Positions 26,617 to 35,659 of a stretch of 64,000 bases of DNA are shown here, in pieces. Source of the stretch: Clostridia bacterium (lineage in GTDB: Bacteria; Bacillota; Clostridia; Christensenellales; UMGS416); the NCBI GenBank assembly GCA_016938675.1, contig JAFGUF010000039.1:87560-151559 (forward strand). Direction: 5' to 3'. The notes beneath the pieces are model-generated. The model was not told the origin of the DNA. It searched no databases and worked only from the letters and a program-made list of their open reading frames with translations. Position 1 is the stretch's first letter. Each line of letters begins with the position of its first letter. The position numbers and the translations under genes were made by a program.

Positions 26617-27489
26617 TTACTTCCGATGCGCCAGCTCGTTTTCGCAGTTGTTCATATGGTGCATCTTCCTGTTATGGAGTCTTTTCTGCATGGCAGACCT
26701 TGCAAATGACAATACAAGATAGACAACTGTAGAAAAGAGTATGATGCAAACTCCCGATGGAATATTTACATAATAGGATATTAAGAGGCCTGATATACAG
26801 AAAAACATACTGATGAAAACCGAGGATACAACCACCTTGCCAAAGGACTTAAAAAACAGCTTAGCGATAGATGTGGGTATGCTCATCAAGGCTATAGTCA
26901 GAATGATGCCTACTATCCTGATAAGTACTATTATTCCCACAGGAATCATTAGATATACAAGCGCTCTGATTATCCCTACATTTATTTTTCTGGCCTTGGC
27001 GTAATCTTCGTCAAAAAGATATATGATCCAGTAGTTATATAGCATAACAAAGAGCAATAGTATTATCGCAGTAAACACAGCCATAAATACAATGGAACTT
27101 TTGGATATCGATAAAATATCTCCGAAAAGATAGCTAGTCATATCAGGCATATATCCGGGAGTCAAAGCAATGAACAGAATCCCAAGAGCCATGCCAAAAG
27201 ACCACAGTATCCCGGTTAAAGTGTCAGCCTTAATTTTTTTATTCTGTGATATATTCGATATCAAAGCAGAGGCTCCGACTGCGAAAAGCAAGCCTCCCCA
27301 TATGGGCTCAAATCCCAGCCAGTAGCCGAGGCCAATGCCGCCGAATGATGCGTGAGCTATCCCGCCGGACATGCTAATGAGCTTCTTCTCAATTGCTATT
27401 GTCCCAATAATGCCCGTTACAATGCTTGCAAGTACAGCAGCTATGAGGGCATTCTGCATGAAGGTATAATTGAATATTGCGTTTATCAT
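26617..27489 (-). CDS. znuB: Zinc ABC transporter permease
   Basis: A 290-residue ABC-3 family permease with about eight helices and the family segments GTIAIEKKLISMSGGIAHASFGGIGLGYW near the start and LTIALMSIPTSIAKLF late. It forms the membrane channel for zinc (or manganese) uptake with the neighbouring ATPase and binding protein. The start overlaps znuC by 4 bp, and the NusG-II gene follows 15 bp downstream. Confidence 0.92.
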   Translation of the reverse strand: MINAIFNYTFMQNALIAAVLASIVTGIIGTIAIEKKLISMSGGIAHASFGGIGLGYWLGFEPIWGGLLFAVGASALISNISQNKKIKADTLTGILWSFGMALGILFIALTPGYMPDMTSYLFGDILSISKSSIVFMAVFTAIILLLFVMLYNYWIIYLFDEDYAKARKINVGIIRALVYLMIPVGIIVLIRIVGIILTIALMSIPTSIAKLFFKSFGKVVVSSVFISMFFCISGLLISYYVNIPSGVCIILFSTVVYLVLSFARSAMQKRLHNRKMHHMNNCENELAHRK

Positions 27490-28172
27490 ATTATCATACC
27501 CTCCTTAAGCTTTTCCTTGAGTTCCTGCGGGTTTTCAAAAAACCTCGCAGTTTTATTTATATATACAGCAGTGTCTGATATATCCAGTATAAAATCAATA
27601 TTATGGCTTGCAACAATAATGGTTTTGCTGTCCTTCAGGTCTTTAAGCAGCTGATAGAGATCTTTTACAGCTTCTATATCCAGGTTGCTGTCCGGTTCGT
27701 CAAGAACCAGTATCTCCGCATCAGAAGCCAATGCCCTAGCTATAACCACTCGCTTTAGCTGCCCCCCTGAAAGCTGGCTAACGCCCCTTTTTTCAAATCC
27801 CTTTAGGCCCACCTTTTCAATAGCTTCTTCTGCCTTTTTGTGCTGCTCTTTTGAATACTTTTTAAATGGCAGTATCTTTTTATCAAGCGTTCCTGTAAGG
27901 ACGATTTCCTTTACCGTAATAGGGAAACTATCGTCAAAGCCAAAGCCCTGTGCCACATACCCTATTGCTCCGTTGTTTTCAACATCAACACTGCCCTTAT
28001 CCGGCTTTAGAAATCCCGAAAGCAATTTTATCAGTGTGCTTTTGCCTCCGCCGTTTGGCCCAACGAATATAGTAAGGCTGCCCCTCTTTATCTCAAAATC
28101 TGCGTTATGAATAGCGCAGACTTCGCCGTAGCAGTACCTTACATCATTAAATTTTACATTGTTCTCTGTCAA
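27486..28172 (-). CDS. znuC: Zinc ABC transporter ATP-binding protein
   Basis: A 228-residue ABC ATPase with Walker A GPNGGGKSTL, Q-loop YVAQGFGFD, signature LSGGQLKRV, Walker B ILVLDEPDSNLD and the H-loop ASHN. It energises zinc uptake with ZnuB. It starts 3 bp after the znuA stop and overlaps znuB by 4 bp, the usual translational coupling for a znu operon. Confidence 0.93.
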   Translation of the reverse strand: MTENNVKFNDVRYCYGEVCAIHNADFEIKRGSLTIFVGPNGGGKSTLIKLLSGFLKPDKGSVDVENNGAIGYVAQGFGFDDSFPITVKEIVLTGTLDKKILPFKKYSKEQHKKAEEAIEKVGLKGFEKRGVSQLSGGQLKRVVIARALASDAEILVLDEPDSNLDIEAVKDLYQLLKDLKDSKTIIVASHNIDFILDISDTAVYINKTARFFENPQELKEKLKEGMII

Positions 28173-28175
28173 GTG

Positions 28176-29108
28176 TTATTCTCCGTTATCCGATAATGCC
28201 GCAGCAAAATCTCTTAATTCCTTTATGTAGTCCGCTGATAGCGGTGCAGCTCTCATTACTGTTCCGCCGATTTCCTCAGCAATAGTTCTTGCCTGAGTAT
28301 CTGCGAATTCATCCTGATAGAAAATGGACTTTATATCCTGCTCAAGAGCAAGGTCTATAACTTCCTGCATCTTCACGGCTGTGGCTGCTTTGCCGTCAGA
28401 TTCCAGCGAAACCATATTCAATCCGTAGTCGTCTGCAAAATATCCGTAGGAGCCATGATATATCATAAATGTCTTGTTTTCAAGCCCTGCTACCATTGCG
28501 TCTATTTCGCTGTCTAAAGATTGCAGTTCCTCAATATATTTCTTTGCATTGGCTGAATATATCTCCGCATTTTCTTCATCCAGCTTTGAAAGTTCCTCAG
28601 CTATTGTATTAACCATTACTATTACACGCCTTGGAGAAAGCCAGATATGCGGATCCACTGATTCTTCCTCAGCATGCTCATCATCGGTGTGTTCATCCTC
28701 TGCCGTTTCTTCTTCATCTCCATGGTCATGGCCCAGAATATGCCGCAAGGGGTATTCCGCGCTTACTGCATCTCGCAGATTAACCATTATAATATCCTCA
28801 TTAAAGTCCGCTATTTTAGGCAGGATATTGGCTTCTTCGGTGGGAACCTGCATCACAAAATATATGTCCGCATCCGATATGGCCTGCATCTCCTTGGTTG
28901 TAGGCAGGTAGTTCGCAGGGCTGTTCCCCGGGGGAATCAACGTAACGATATCCACCAAGTCTCCGGCGACTGCCTCAACAAAGGTCGCCTCCGGCACAAC
29001 GCTTACTACAACCGTTATTTTGTCTATTTTGCCTTCTTTATCTCCAGTGCTGCAGCCTGCTGCCAAAGTCATAGCAGCCATCATCATAAGTAAAATTATC
29101 TTTTTCAT
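28176..29108 (-). CDS. znuA: Zinc ABC transporter substrate-binding lipoprotein
   Basis: A 310-residue cluster A-I binding protein. The N-terminus is a lipoprotein signal (LAAGCS lipobox about residues 16-21). It has the His-rich acidic loop HILGHDHGDEEETAEDEHTD and the metal-site residues DPHIWLSP, MIYHGSYGYFADDYG and YQDEFADTQ, pointing to zinc rather than manganese. The ATG at 29108 is used; a TTG nine bases upstream is possible. A sigma-A promoter and an inverted repeat lie at 29142-29189. Confidence 0.93.
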   Translation of the reverse strand: MKKIILLMMMAAMTLAAGCSTGDKEGKIDKITVVVSVVPEATFVEAVAGDLVDIVTLIPPGNSPANYLPTTKEMQAISDADIYFVMQVPTEEANILPKIADFNEDIIMVNLRDAVSAEYPLRHILGHDHGDEEETAEDEHTDDEHAEEESVDPHIWLSPRRVIVMVNTIAEELSKLDEENAEIYSANAKKYIEELQSLDSEIDAMVAGLENKTFMIYHGSYGYFADDYGLNMVSLESDGKAATAVKMQEVIDLALEQDIKSIFYQDEFADTQARTIAEEIGGTVMRAAPLSADYIKELRDFAAALSDNGE

Positions 29109-29141
29109 GTTATTCAAGCTCTTTATAAATTTCTATTTTTT

Positions 29142-29189
29142 AATATATCATAGGCACTTTTTTTAGTCAATTTATTGCTAGCACCTATG
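29142..29189 (-). promoter_or_regulatory. znu promoter with flanking inverted repeat
   Basis: Minus strand: TTGACT (29170-29165) and TATATT (29147-29142), 17 bp apart. CATAGGTGCT (29189-29180) and AGTGCCTATG (29158-29149) form an imperfect inverted repeat, so one arm lies in the spacer and the other 9 bp upstream of the -35. This suits control by a metalloregulator; it does not match the classic Bacillus Zur box. Confidence 0.6.
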
Positions 29190-29245
29190 CTATTTTAACA
29201 TACCGCAAATTAAAACAATATTGTTCCTATTATATTTATTACACA

Positions 29246-30448
29246 TCAGTCACGATTTTTTATCGAAACGTCCTCAATCGAGCCAATCATAATCTGATAC
29301 ATATCTCCGTACTGTCCTACATTTCCTGTTACATCTATTACATCGCCAATTTGAAAAGCCTCCGGCTCAATATAAGGTTCAAGATATTTATCAATTCGTA
29401 TAACACCTGATGCATTTTCACCTGTCACATACACATTGTATCCTTTTTTCCCATCTGTGTACACGATATCCGTTATAGTAAGATCATCAATTCTGATATA
29501 TTTGCCCTCGTTTTCTTCATTTACTTCACTTAGGCTTATACGCTTCGGTTCAACATAGTTTCCCTTTGCAATTAATAATATACCATTTTTGTCAATGTTA
29601 GAAATTTCCAGCAGTCCGTTATAGTCCAGAATGCACCCCGTTATCTGCAATTCAGCGCCTTTTTTCAGCTCATCATAATGCTGCCTATTGGTATATATGT
29701 GTATCGCTGCTGTATTGTCCTCAATGAAAGCATTCTCTCCAAAAAGATTTGTTATCACTCCCTTAACAGATACAATCGTTCCTATATCCATATTTCTCGC
29801 TGACGCAATATCAGTCTCTATGGCTATGCCGGAGTAGTCATAATCCGGGTCTTCACCGCTCCATATTTTTAAACCAAGCCTTTGCGCCTCTTCCTGGGCC
29901 TTAAGCATAGCTTCGTTATATTGATAGTCTCCATACAGGTACTTTACCTCAGCAAACCCTTCTGATACCATTCTGTAATTAATCAGTTCGCCATCTGCCC
30001 ATACCCACGCAAGGAGCCTATCATATTTATCATAGATATCGCTTTCCTGATCAATCTCCAGTACTATTTTCTTTGCGCCTTCAAGGCAGCTGATAAGGTA
30101 TTCTTTTGATGCAATTGCCCATGGCTGCAGTCCTTCATCTGAATTCATTTCAGGGGCATCTATTGCAAGCATTCGCACAATGACCGCTTCGCCGTTTATC
30201 AAAAACTCCGCTGTGTCGCCGTCTGCAGCGCCTAGAAACTCAACTGTCTCATACCCATCTTTATATAGCTCCATGTCATCTGATATTTCAGGCAGCTGCA
30301 AAGAAAATAAATGAGCGGTTTCCGTGGATATATCAGTCGGCTGAACGACAGGAGTTGCCATGATAAGTTCGTCCATATCAGTATTGTGCCTGCATCCTGC
30401 AAATGCCGAAATTATTAAAACAGCTGCTGCTATTAATGCTTGTTTCAT
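29246..30448 (-). CDS. Staphylococcal-nuclease-like lipoprotein with OB-fold domains
   Basis: A 400-residue exported nuclease. The N-terminal lipobox is AFAGC (Cys about 19). The SNase domain (about 65-215) keeps the catalytic Arg/Asp/Glu pattern (VRMLAIDAPE with EL.N and DRLLAWVW). Two OB-fold-like segments follow (about 222-300 and 300-395, the latter with FQIGDVIDVTGNVGQYGDMYQIMI), resembling the added domains of YhcR-type nucleases. It degrades DNA or RNA outside the cell. GGAGAG precedes the ATG at 30448; an in-frame TTG at 30469 is less likely. A promoter TTGTGC-17-TAAAAT lies at 30544-30516 (minus). Confidence 0.88.
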   Translation of the reverse strand: MKQALIAAAVLIISAFAGCRHNTDMDELIMATPVVQPTDISTETAHLFSLQLPEISDDMELYKDGYETVEFLGAADGDTAEFLINGEAVIVRMLAIDAPEMNSDEGLQPWAIASKEYLISCLEGAKKIVLEIDQESDIYDKYDRLLAWVWADGELINYRMVSEGFAEVKYLYGDYQYNEAMLKAQEEAQRLGLKIWSGEDPDYDYSGIAIETDIASARNMDIGTIVSVKGVITNLFGENAFIEDNTAAIHIYTNRQHYDELKKGAELQITGCILDYNGLLEISNIDKNGILLIAKGNYVEPKRISLSEVNEENEGKYIRIDDLTITDIVYTDGKKGYNVYVTGENASGVIRIDKYLEPYIEPEAFQIGDVIDVTGNVGQYGDMYQIMIGSIEDVSIKNRD

Positions 30449-30791
30449 GTCTCTCCGTATGTCAGGCAAATAAATATCAGTAGAGGTATTATCTGCCTAT
30501 TTCTGTTTTTACTTTATTTTACACTCATTTGCTGGTATGCACAATATAAATCCCGTGTTTAGATGTATGTAAAACTGTTTATTAGTATATCGTATTATTA
30601 TAATATATAAATATCCTGCATTTTGTGCTCAAGAAAGCAGCAAAAATACCGAGAGCAGGAATAAAATGTGTTTAATAGATTATACATAGGATTATATAAT
30701 AATAATTAAATAGTAAAATACACTAATTATATAGATATAACATATAAGGAGCAAAAATTTTTTCAGCTTGCTGAAGCTTGGCGGTAAATAA
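30449..30791. other. Divergent intergenic region before the polymer operon
   Basis: This 343 bp AT-rich gap holds the minus promoter of the nuclease gene (30516-30544) and, for the plus strand, a candidate TTAATA (30672-30677) and TATAAT (30695-30700) with 17 bp spacing. Near the first plus gene, AAGGAG (30746-30751) is too far from the ATG at 30792 to act directly; a small hairpin TTCAG/CTGAA (30762-30775) lies between them and a weak GGCGG is close to the ATG. No known riboswitch motif was recognised. Confidence 0.5.
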
Positions 30792-31604
30792 ATGGACATA
30801 AACGAGAGGCGCAAAAGAGCCAATATCTACTTTTCTCGTACATATAGACGTTTTAAAGTTAATTCAAAGGAACAGCTGATATACATGTTTGCACTAGTTC
30901 TGCCAACAATGTTGCTGTTCCTTTTGTTCTATAGAGAAATTAGCAAATTCATCACAATATTAGTCAGCAGACCACTAAGCATGGTTCTGCCTGCAGGAAA
31001 TGTAAAGATAGTTTCATCAAGCTTTCTTCCTGTTTTCGGCGGCGTATACCATCTTAGCCTGCCTAGTGTTCTTCCAAGTTATACAGAAATTCTTATTAAC
31101 TTGGCTGTTACGATTGTACTCCTCGGAGTCAGTCTGTATTCATCAAAGAGAGAGCACAAAAAGACCCCCCTTCCGATATATTTCTCATTCATTCTGATCA
31201 TTCATTTGATTTCGAGTATATATTTCCTGTTTGCGAGAAGTTATTTTCCTTTCTCTTCAACAGAGTATTTCGAATTATATATGAAACAGCAGATAGTAAT
31301 GTGGTTTTCCCTGATCGTATTAGCCGGCTTTGTGCTCGGTGTAATAGGGTTTGGCAAAATGAGACGGCGTGTACTATTGTTTTTCATACTTTTAGTTTAC
31401 GCATTCATTTTCGGAATTGTAAGATATCTTGCCTTCAGCTACATAATAGCTGTCGGCTCATCACTATACATGGCTTTCCTGTTTTTTGCACTTGGGCCAT
31501 TGTATGAATTTATATACTTTGTATTTTTCTATTCAATCTTTATTAATAGAGAAATACGGTATTTCGGCTACGGTGAAGGGAGAAATGATTGGCAATGGTT
31601 ATAA
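30792..31604 (+). CDS. Multipass membrane protein, unknown; first gene of the surface-polymer operon
   Basis: A 270-residue protein with a basic cytoplasmic N-terminus (to about 27) and six or seven membrane helices; after the first helix pair there is an extracytoplasmic loop of about 40 residues. I do not recognise its family. It overlaps the downstream GT2 synthase by 16 bp, so the two are probably made together and could form one membrane complex, the second subunit of a synthase. An in-frame stop immediately before the ATG fixes the start; the ribosome site (GGCGG) is weak. Confidence 0.8.
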   Translation: MDINERRKRANIYFSRTYRRFKVNSKEQLIYMFALVLPTMLLFLLFYREISKFITILVSRPLSMVLPAGNVKIVSSSFLPVFGGVYHLSLPSVLPSYTEILINLAVTIVLLGVSLYSSKREHKKTPLPIYFSFILIIHLISSIYFLFARSYFPFSSTEYFELYMKQQIVMWFSLIVLAGFVLGVIGFGKMRRRVLLFFILLVYAFIFGIVRYLAFSYIIAVGSSLYMAFLFFALGPLYEFIYFVFFYSIFINREIRYFGYGEGRNDWQWL

Positions 31605-32869
31605 CCATTCTTAAAATATATATTATTTTCATCTTTGTATTAATGTTGATTTATGCGGTGAGGCACGCTATATTTGCATATCATCGCATCTACAAAAAGC
31701 AGAGAATCTACTATGGCAGCATTCAGGACAGCGAAATGCCTCCTGTGACTATCCTTATACCAATGTATAATGAAGAGCAGGTGCTAGAGTATGTTCTTGA
31801 TTCGCTAATAGACAGCTATTATCCTCAGGAACTGATGGAAATAATCCCTATAAATGATAATTCAACGGATAAAACAAAGGAATTGCTGGATGAATACGCA
31901 GAAAAATACAGCTTTATTAATCCAATACACAGGCAGTCCGACCTAAGAGGCAAGGTAGCTGCGCTGAATGACGCTCTAAAAGTAGCGAGAAATGAAATAA
32001 TACTTGTTTTCGATGCGGACTACAGGCCCAGCAAAGAACTGATACATCAGCTGGTAGCAGCCTTCAAGGACCCCGAGGCAGGAGCAGTAATGGGCAGGGT
32101 TATACCCCATAACGCGGCCAAAAACTGGCTTACCCGGCTCCTAAACCTAGAACGGTCCGGCGGCTATCAGGCAGACCAGCAGGCACGGTACAATTTACGG
32201 ACAGTACCTCAATATGGCGGCACCGTAGGTGGATTCAGAAAAAGCCTCGTAATGGCAGAGGGCGGATTCGACACCCGTGTGCTTGCAGAGGATACAGAGC
32301 TTACATTCCGGCTTTTTACAAAAGGCTGGAAAGTAATATATGCCAATTCTGCGGAATGCTATGAAGAAGTGCCGGAAAACTGGAATGTACGGGCAAGGCA
32401 GATACGCAGGTGGTCAAGAGGCCACAATCAGGTAATGTTTAAATATTTTTTCCCTGTTATGTTTTCAAAGCATATGAACGCAAGGGAAAAGCTAGACGGC
32501 CTGCTTCTGCTTATAATATACCTTGTGCCCTTCCTTTTTATGCTGGGGCTCATTGATTCAATAATACTCTTTTTCCTAGGCGAAATAGGAATACTTACCG
32601 GATGGTGGGTGATTTTGTTCCTCGGCGCATACAACAGCTACGGAAACTTTGCGCCATTTTATGAAATTGCCACAGCAGCGCTTATTGACGGAATAAAAAA
32701 CGACGTACTTCTTCTGCCGCTGCTTACATTCAATTTCTATTTTTACCTTTGGAATATAACATTGGGATTTTTCGACGCTGTAGCGGACTCAGTTTCGGGA
32801 AGATACGTGCACTGGGCCAAAACAGAAAGATTCGCAAAATCTAAACGCCAGAAGGAGACGACAAAATGA
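31589..32869 (+). CDS. Processive family 2 glycosyltransferase (polysaccharide synthase)
   Basis: A 426-residue BcsA/hyaluronan-synthase-type GT2. Order: one N-terminal helix (about 5-25), the GT-A domain with VTILIPMYNEE, substrate DAD (VFDADYRP), the acceptor TED-type motif LAEDTEL and QIRRW (the processivity Q-x-x-R-W), then four C-terminal helices (about 300-405). These enzymes build a polymer from UDP-sugars and export it through their own channel. The presence of a UDP-GlcNAc 2-epimerase at the end of the same operon suggests UDP-ManNAc could be a substrate. It overlaps both neighbours (16 and 4 bp). Confidence 0.92.
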   Translation: MAMVITILKIYIIFIFVLMLIYAVRHAIFAYHRIYKKQRIYYGSIQDSEMPPVTILIPMYNEEQVLEYVLDSLIDSYYPQELMEIIPINDNSTDKTKELLDEYAEKYSFINPIHRQSDLRGKVAALNDALKVARNEIILVFDADYRPSKELIHQLVAAFKDPEAGAVMGRVIPHNAAKNWLTRLLNLERSGGYQADQQARYNLRTVPQYGGTVGGFRKSLVMAEGGFDTRVLAEDTELTFRLFTKGWKVIYANSAECYEEVPENWNVRARQIRRWSRGHNQVMFKYFFPVMFSKHMNAREKLDGLLLLIIYLVPFLFMLGLIDSIILFFLGEIGILTGWWVILFLGAYNSYGNFAPFYEIATAALIDGIKNDVLLLPLLTFNFYFYLWNITLGFFDAVADSVSGRYVHWAKTERFAKSKRQKETTK

Positions 32870-33909
32870 TTTACATCGTAATTTCAATTGTGCTCTTCTT
32901 CGCTATGGCGCTTTTCCCTATAACTTACAGCTTAATTGTACTAAAGAAGCGTACTAGCGAAGAATTGATTATACCTACTTTGCTGGTAGATGACCCAAAA
33001 TACTTTACAGACCTCTACAGGAGCGCTTTCCGCTCTAAGCTGGCTGCAATGGACTCTGAAAACATTGTGGAGTATACATTCAAGCCAAGCGAAAAAATAG
33101 TGGAAGCCGACAAGACAATTGAGTATCCTGTGATATGTAATTATATAATATATGCTGAAAACTATGACTTTGTCCCGCCTGAAGGAATGACATTCAATAA
33201 GGAAATATACGCAAATAAAAATGTATACTTAGTCGGAGTAAAGACACTGCTGGGCATCTACTGCAAGAAGAACCTGCTGATCGGCAGCGGGATAGACATC
33301 ATACGCTGGGTTGATTCAGGCGGCGAGATAACAGTTGAGGATAACTGCAGCCTGGGGATAATAACAACCAGCAACACAAGGATTATTACAGGGGAAAACT
33401 GCCTTTTCGCAAGGATGCTTGCACCGCAGATATTCCTAGGATTCACTAAGGACACGGATTTTAAGACAGTGTCTAAAGCCTTAACAAACAACGAAGACTA
33501 TGTAAGCCAGGAAGTAATTCGCAACATTAAGAGTGTCGACGACGACATCACTGACGAAAACCAGGAACTGCATAAATCCATAATAACAAAATATGACCTT
33601 TCCATATTGGACGGCATGAAAGTAAAAGGCAGCATCCGAAGCCACAAAACAATTCGAGTCGGCGACAACGCAATAGTTTATGGAAATGTATTCGCAGAGG
33701 GCGATATATACCTTGGAAAAGGCTCAAGAATTTTGGGGAATATATTTACTCAGAATAATATATATACAGAAGAAAATGTTGAGATTGGCCAAAACGGAAA
33801 AATTAAGTCCATTATTGCAAAAGAGAAAATATCATTTTCTAGGCGCTGTGTTGTCTATGGTTATATTGAAAGCGGCAATGTATGTGAAGTATGCTTAGAT
33901 GAACAGTAA
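32866..33909 (+). CDS. Membrane-anchored bactofilin-like (polymer-forming) protein
   Basis: A 347-residue protein with an N-terminal helix (2-24), a central soluble part and beta-helical bactofilin-type repeats in the middle (ITVEDNCSLGIITTS) and near the C-terminus (GSIRSHKTIRVGDNAIVYGNVFAEGDIYL, GNIFTQNNIYTEENVEIGQNGKIKSI). Bactofilins polymerise into filaments that organise envelope enzymes; a transmembrane version could scaffold the synthase. It overlaps the GT2 gene by 4 bp (ATGA), showing tight coupling. Confidence 0.75.
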   Translation: MIYIVISIVLFFAMALFPITYSLIVLKKRTSEELIIPTLLVDDPKYFTDLYRSAFRSKLAAMDSENIVEYTFKPSEKIVEADKTIEYPVICNYIIYAENYDFVPPEGMTFNKEIYANKNVYLVGVKTLLGIYCKKNLLIGSGIDIIRWVDSGGEITVEDNCSLGIITTSNTRIITGENCLFARMLAPQIFLGFTKDTDFKTVSKALTNNEDYVSQEVIRNIKSVDDDITDENQELHKSIITKYDLSILDGMKVKGSIRSHKTIRVGDNAIVYGNVFAEGDIYLGKGSRILGNIFTQNNIYTEENVEIGQNGKIKSIIAKEKISFSRRCVVYGYIESGNVCEVCLDEQ

Positions 33910-33918
33910 GGTACTAGT

Positions 33919-35022
33919 ATGAACATCAGCAGTAAATTTTCACTTTGGGTTCTTTCTCTTGTTGCTGTTGTTGCAGTAAGTATTGCTGCGACTTTATTGT
34001 ACGCAGGTATACGGCAGCATGATATTGAATTGACCGAAAAAGCAAAAGAAGAACAAAAAACTGTCTACGGCGCTGACGGCAAAACAAACGGAGAAGCTCT
34101 ATCAGATACTCCTATAAGAATAACAGATGAATATATCTATTATGATGACAGGGTTGTTATGAGATATGCCTATGCGGAGGCAGACGTCATAGTGGCTGCA
34201 AATGCTATAAACGCTGCTGCAGAGTGGATGCCGGATGATATAAACATGTATTTGTCAGTGATCCCCGGAAGGATAGCATTCGATTATATCCCTTCCATAG
34301 AGGACGCCGATGCACTGCAGCAGGCAACAGAAGAAATACACAGCAGTATTGACACAAAAATAGATGTTATAGACGCCCAGTCCGTACTGGAAAGCAAAAA
34401 AACCGAATATATATATTTCAGGACAGATGAGACTTGGACGGCGCTTGGAGCATATTTTCTGGCGGAGGAATTCCTGCAGCATAAAGGAACGCAGATTATA
34501 CCGCTCGCTGACTATGACGAATGGATATTCGAAGGATATTCAGGCACATACCGATTTCTGGCGGGTGCTGATAAAGCGCTTACCCTGCCTGACACTGTTT
34601 CATACTATATTCTAAAAGGCAGCAGCAACAGCCAGGAGATAACATCCTATGACGACAGTGAATACAGAACATATAATTCTCCCGTTATCGCGCTTTCAAG
34701 AAGGGCAACGGATATCTTTATAGGAGAATTCTTCTCTCACACAATAATAGAGGGCGACGGCGAAAGCGAAAGCTCCGTTATGGTAATGGGCGGCAAGCAG
34801 GCAAAATTCCTTGCACCTTGGCTTATACCCTATTACGATAAGGTCTGCCTAGTAGACCCGGCATTTTTCTATTCAGACGGTGATGCATTACTTGAGATGA
34901 TGAAGACATACAACGTAACAGATTTTCTGATTATCGAAAGTATAATGTCGCCTTATTACATGGTGGAAAACCAAAAAATGATTGAGATTTTTGCTCAATC
35001 TACTCTTAACACGGAGGAATAG
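33919..35022 (+). CDS. DHHW/AlgX-like (SGNH-type) exported protein with altered active-site motif
   Basis: A 367-residue protein with one N-terminal signal-anchor (about 8-30) and an extracytoplasmic domain. The segment YFRTDETWTALGAYFLAEEF (about 172-191) lines up with the DHHW motif (TDHHWT...A) of DHHW/AlgX-type proteins, which act near polysaccharide O-acetylation, but the two histidines read E-T here. A second part with VMGGKQAKFLAPWLIPYYDKV and LVDPAFFYSD resembles the C-terminal SGNH-like half. If the fold holds, catalysis as an acetyltransferase is doubtful and a binding role is more likely. Confidence 0.65.
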   Translation: MNISSKFSLWVLSLVAVVAVSIAATLLYAGIRQHDIELTEKAKEEQKTVYGADGKTNGEALSDTPIRITDEYIYYDDRVVMRYAYAEADVIVAANAINAAAEWMPDDINMYLSVIPGRIAFDYIPSIEDADALQQATEEIHSSIDTKIDVIDAQSVLESKKTEYIYFRTDETWTALGAYFLAEEFLQHKGTQIIPLADYDEWIFEGYSGTYRFLAGADKALTLPDTVSYYILKGSSNSQEITSYDDSEYRTYNSPVIALSRRATDIFIGEFFSHTIIEGDGESESSVMVMGGKQAKFLAPWLIPYYDKVCLVDPAFFYSDGDALLEMMKTYNVTDFLIIESIMSPYYMVENQKMIEIFAQSTLNTEE

Positions 35023-35026
35023 TATT

Positions 35027-35644
35027 TTGAATAGTGCTTTTTATATAATATTAATGAAACTCGGAGAAGCCACAGGCCTAGGTGCGCAGTTCAGCGGGGC
35101 ATCGCCGGCAATATCACTCGGAATAATTGTGCTGGCGGTTCTCCTATGTTTCTTCGGAATCAAGATTTTCAGGCCAACGAGCTCGGCAATCATGTTTTTA
35201 ATGACTGCTCTGTTTCTGACTTTTGCAATGAGAAAAATTTCAATGGGACAGATAGTAACCGCGTTCACAGTTATAGGCCTCATAATGGCAGCAATTACAT
35301 ACAAATGGTACAGGCTAAGCGCCTTTATAATAGGTTTATTCATTGGGTTCAGTATAACTGCACCATTGGTTGATAACTTCTGGATTAATGTTTCAGTTGG
35401 CATAGCCCTCGGAATAATTGCGAACATATTCCCAGTAATGGCCGTAATGGTGATGACTTCGGTATGGGGCGGGCTTTATGCAGTGCTTGCCGGGATTGAA
35501 TTGCTTGGCATAAACGCATCCGTATTTATTACGTTGATTTTGTGCGCCGCAGCCGCCTTTGCAGGTATAGTTGTTCAGTATCTGCTCACAAAGCAGCTTC
35601 TAAGCCTTCCATTGAAGGAGCGGCGGCTTGCTGCTTTCAGCTAG
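35027..35644 (+). CDS. Polytopic membrane protein of the polymer operon
   Basis: A 205-residue protein with six or seven predicted helices. The start is taken at TTG 35027 because GGAGG lies 9 bp upstream and 35027 is just after the stop of the preceding gene; the frame is open back to 34982. The pattern of short helices with small residues (GIIVLAVLLCFFGIKIFRPTSS, IGLFIGFSITAPL) resembles DUF4203/TMEM198-like proteins, but I do not recognise a clear family. A role in polymer export or membrane anchoring is only inferred from the operon. Confidence 0.75.
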   Translation: MNSAFYIILMKLGEATGLGAQFSGASPAISLGIIVLAVLLCFFGIKIFRPTSSAIMFLMTALFLTFAMRKISMGQIVTAFTVIGLIMAAITYKWYRLSAFIIGLFIGFSITAPLVDNFWINVSVGIALGIIANIFPVMAVMVMTSVWGGLYAVLAGIELLGINASVFITLILCAAAAFAGIVVQYLLTKQLLSLPLKERRLAAFS

Positions 35645-35659
35645 ACAAAGGAATAGTTT

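Noticed and set aside
30600..30791. Possible riboswitch before the polymer operon
   Set aside because: No match by eye to GEMM, c-di-AMP or other known aptamer cores; only a small hairpin is present.
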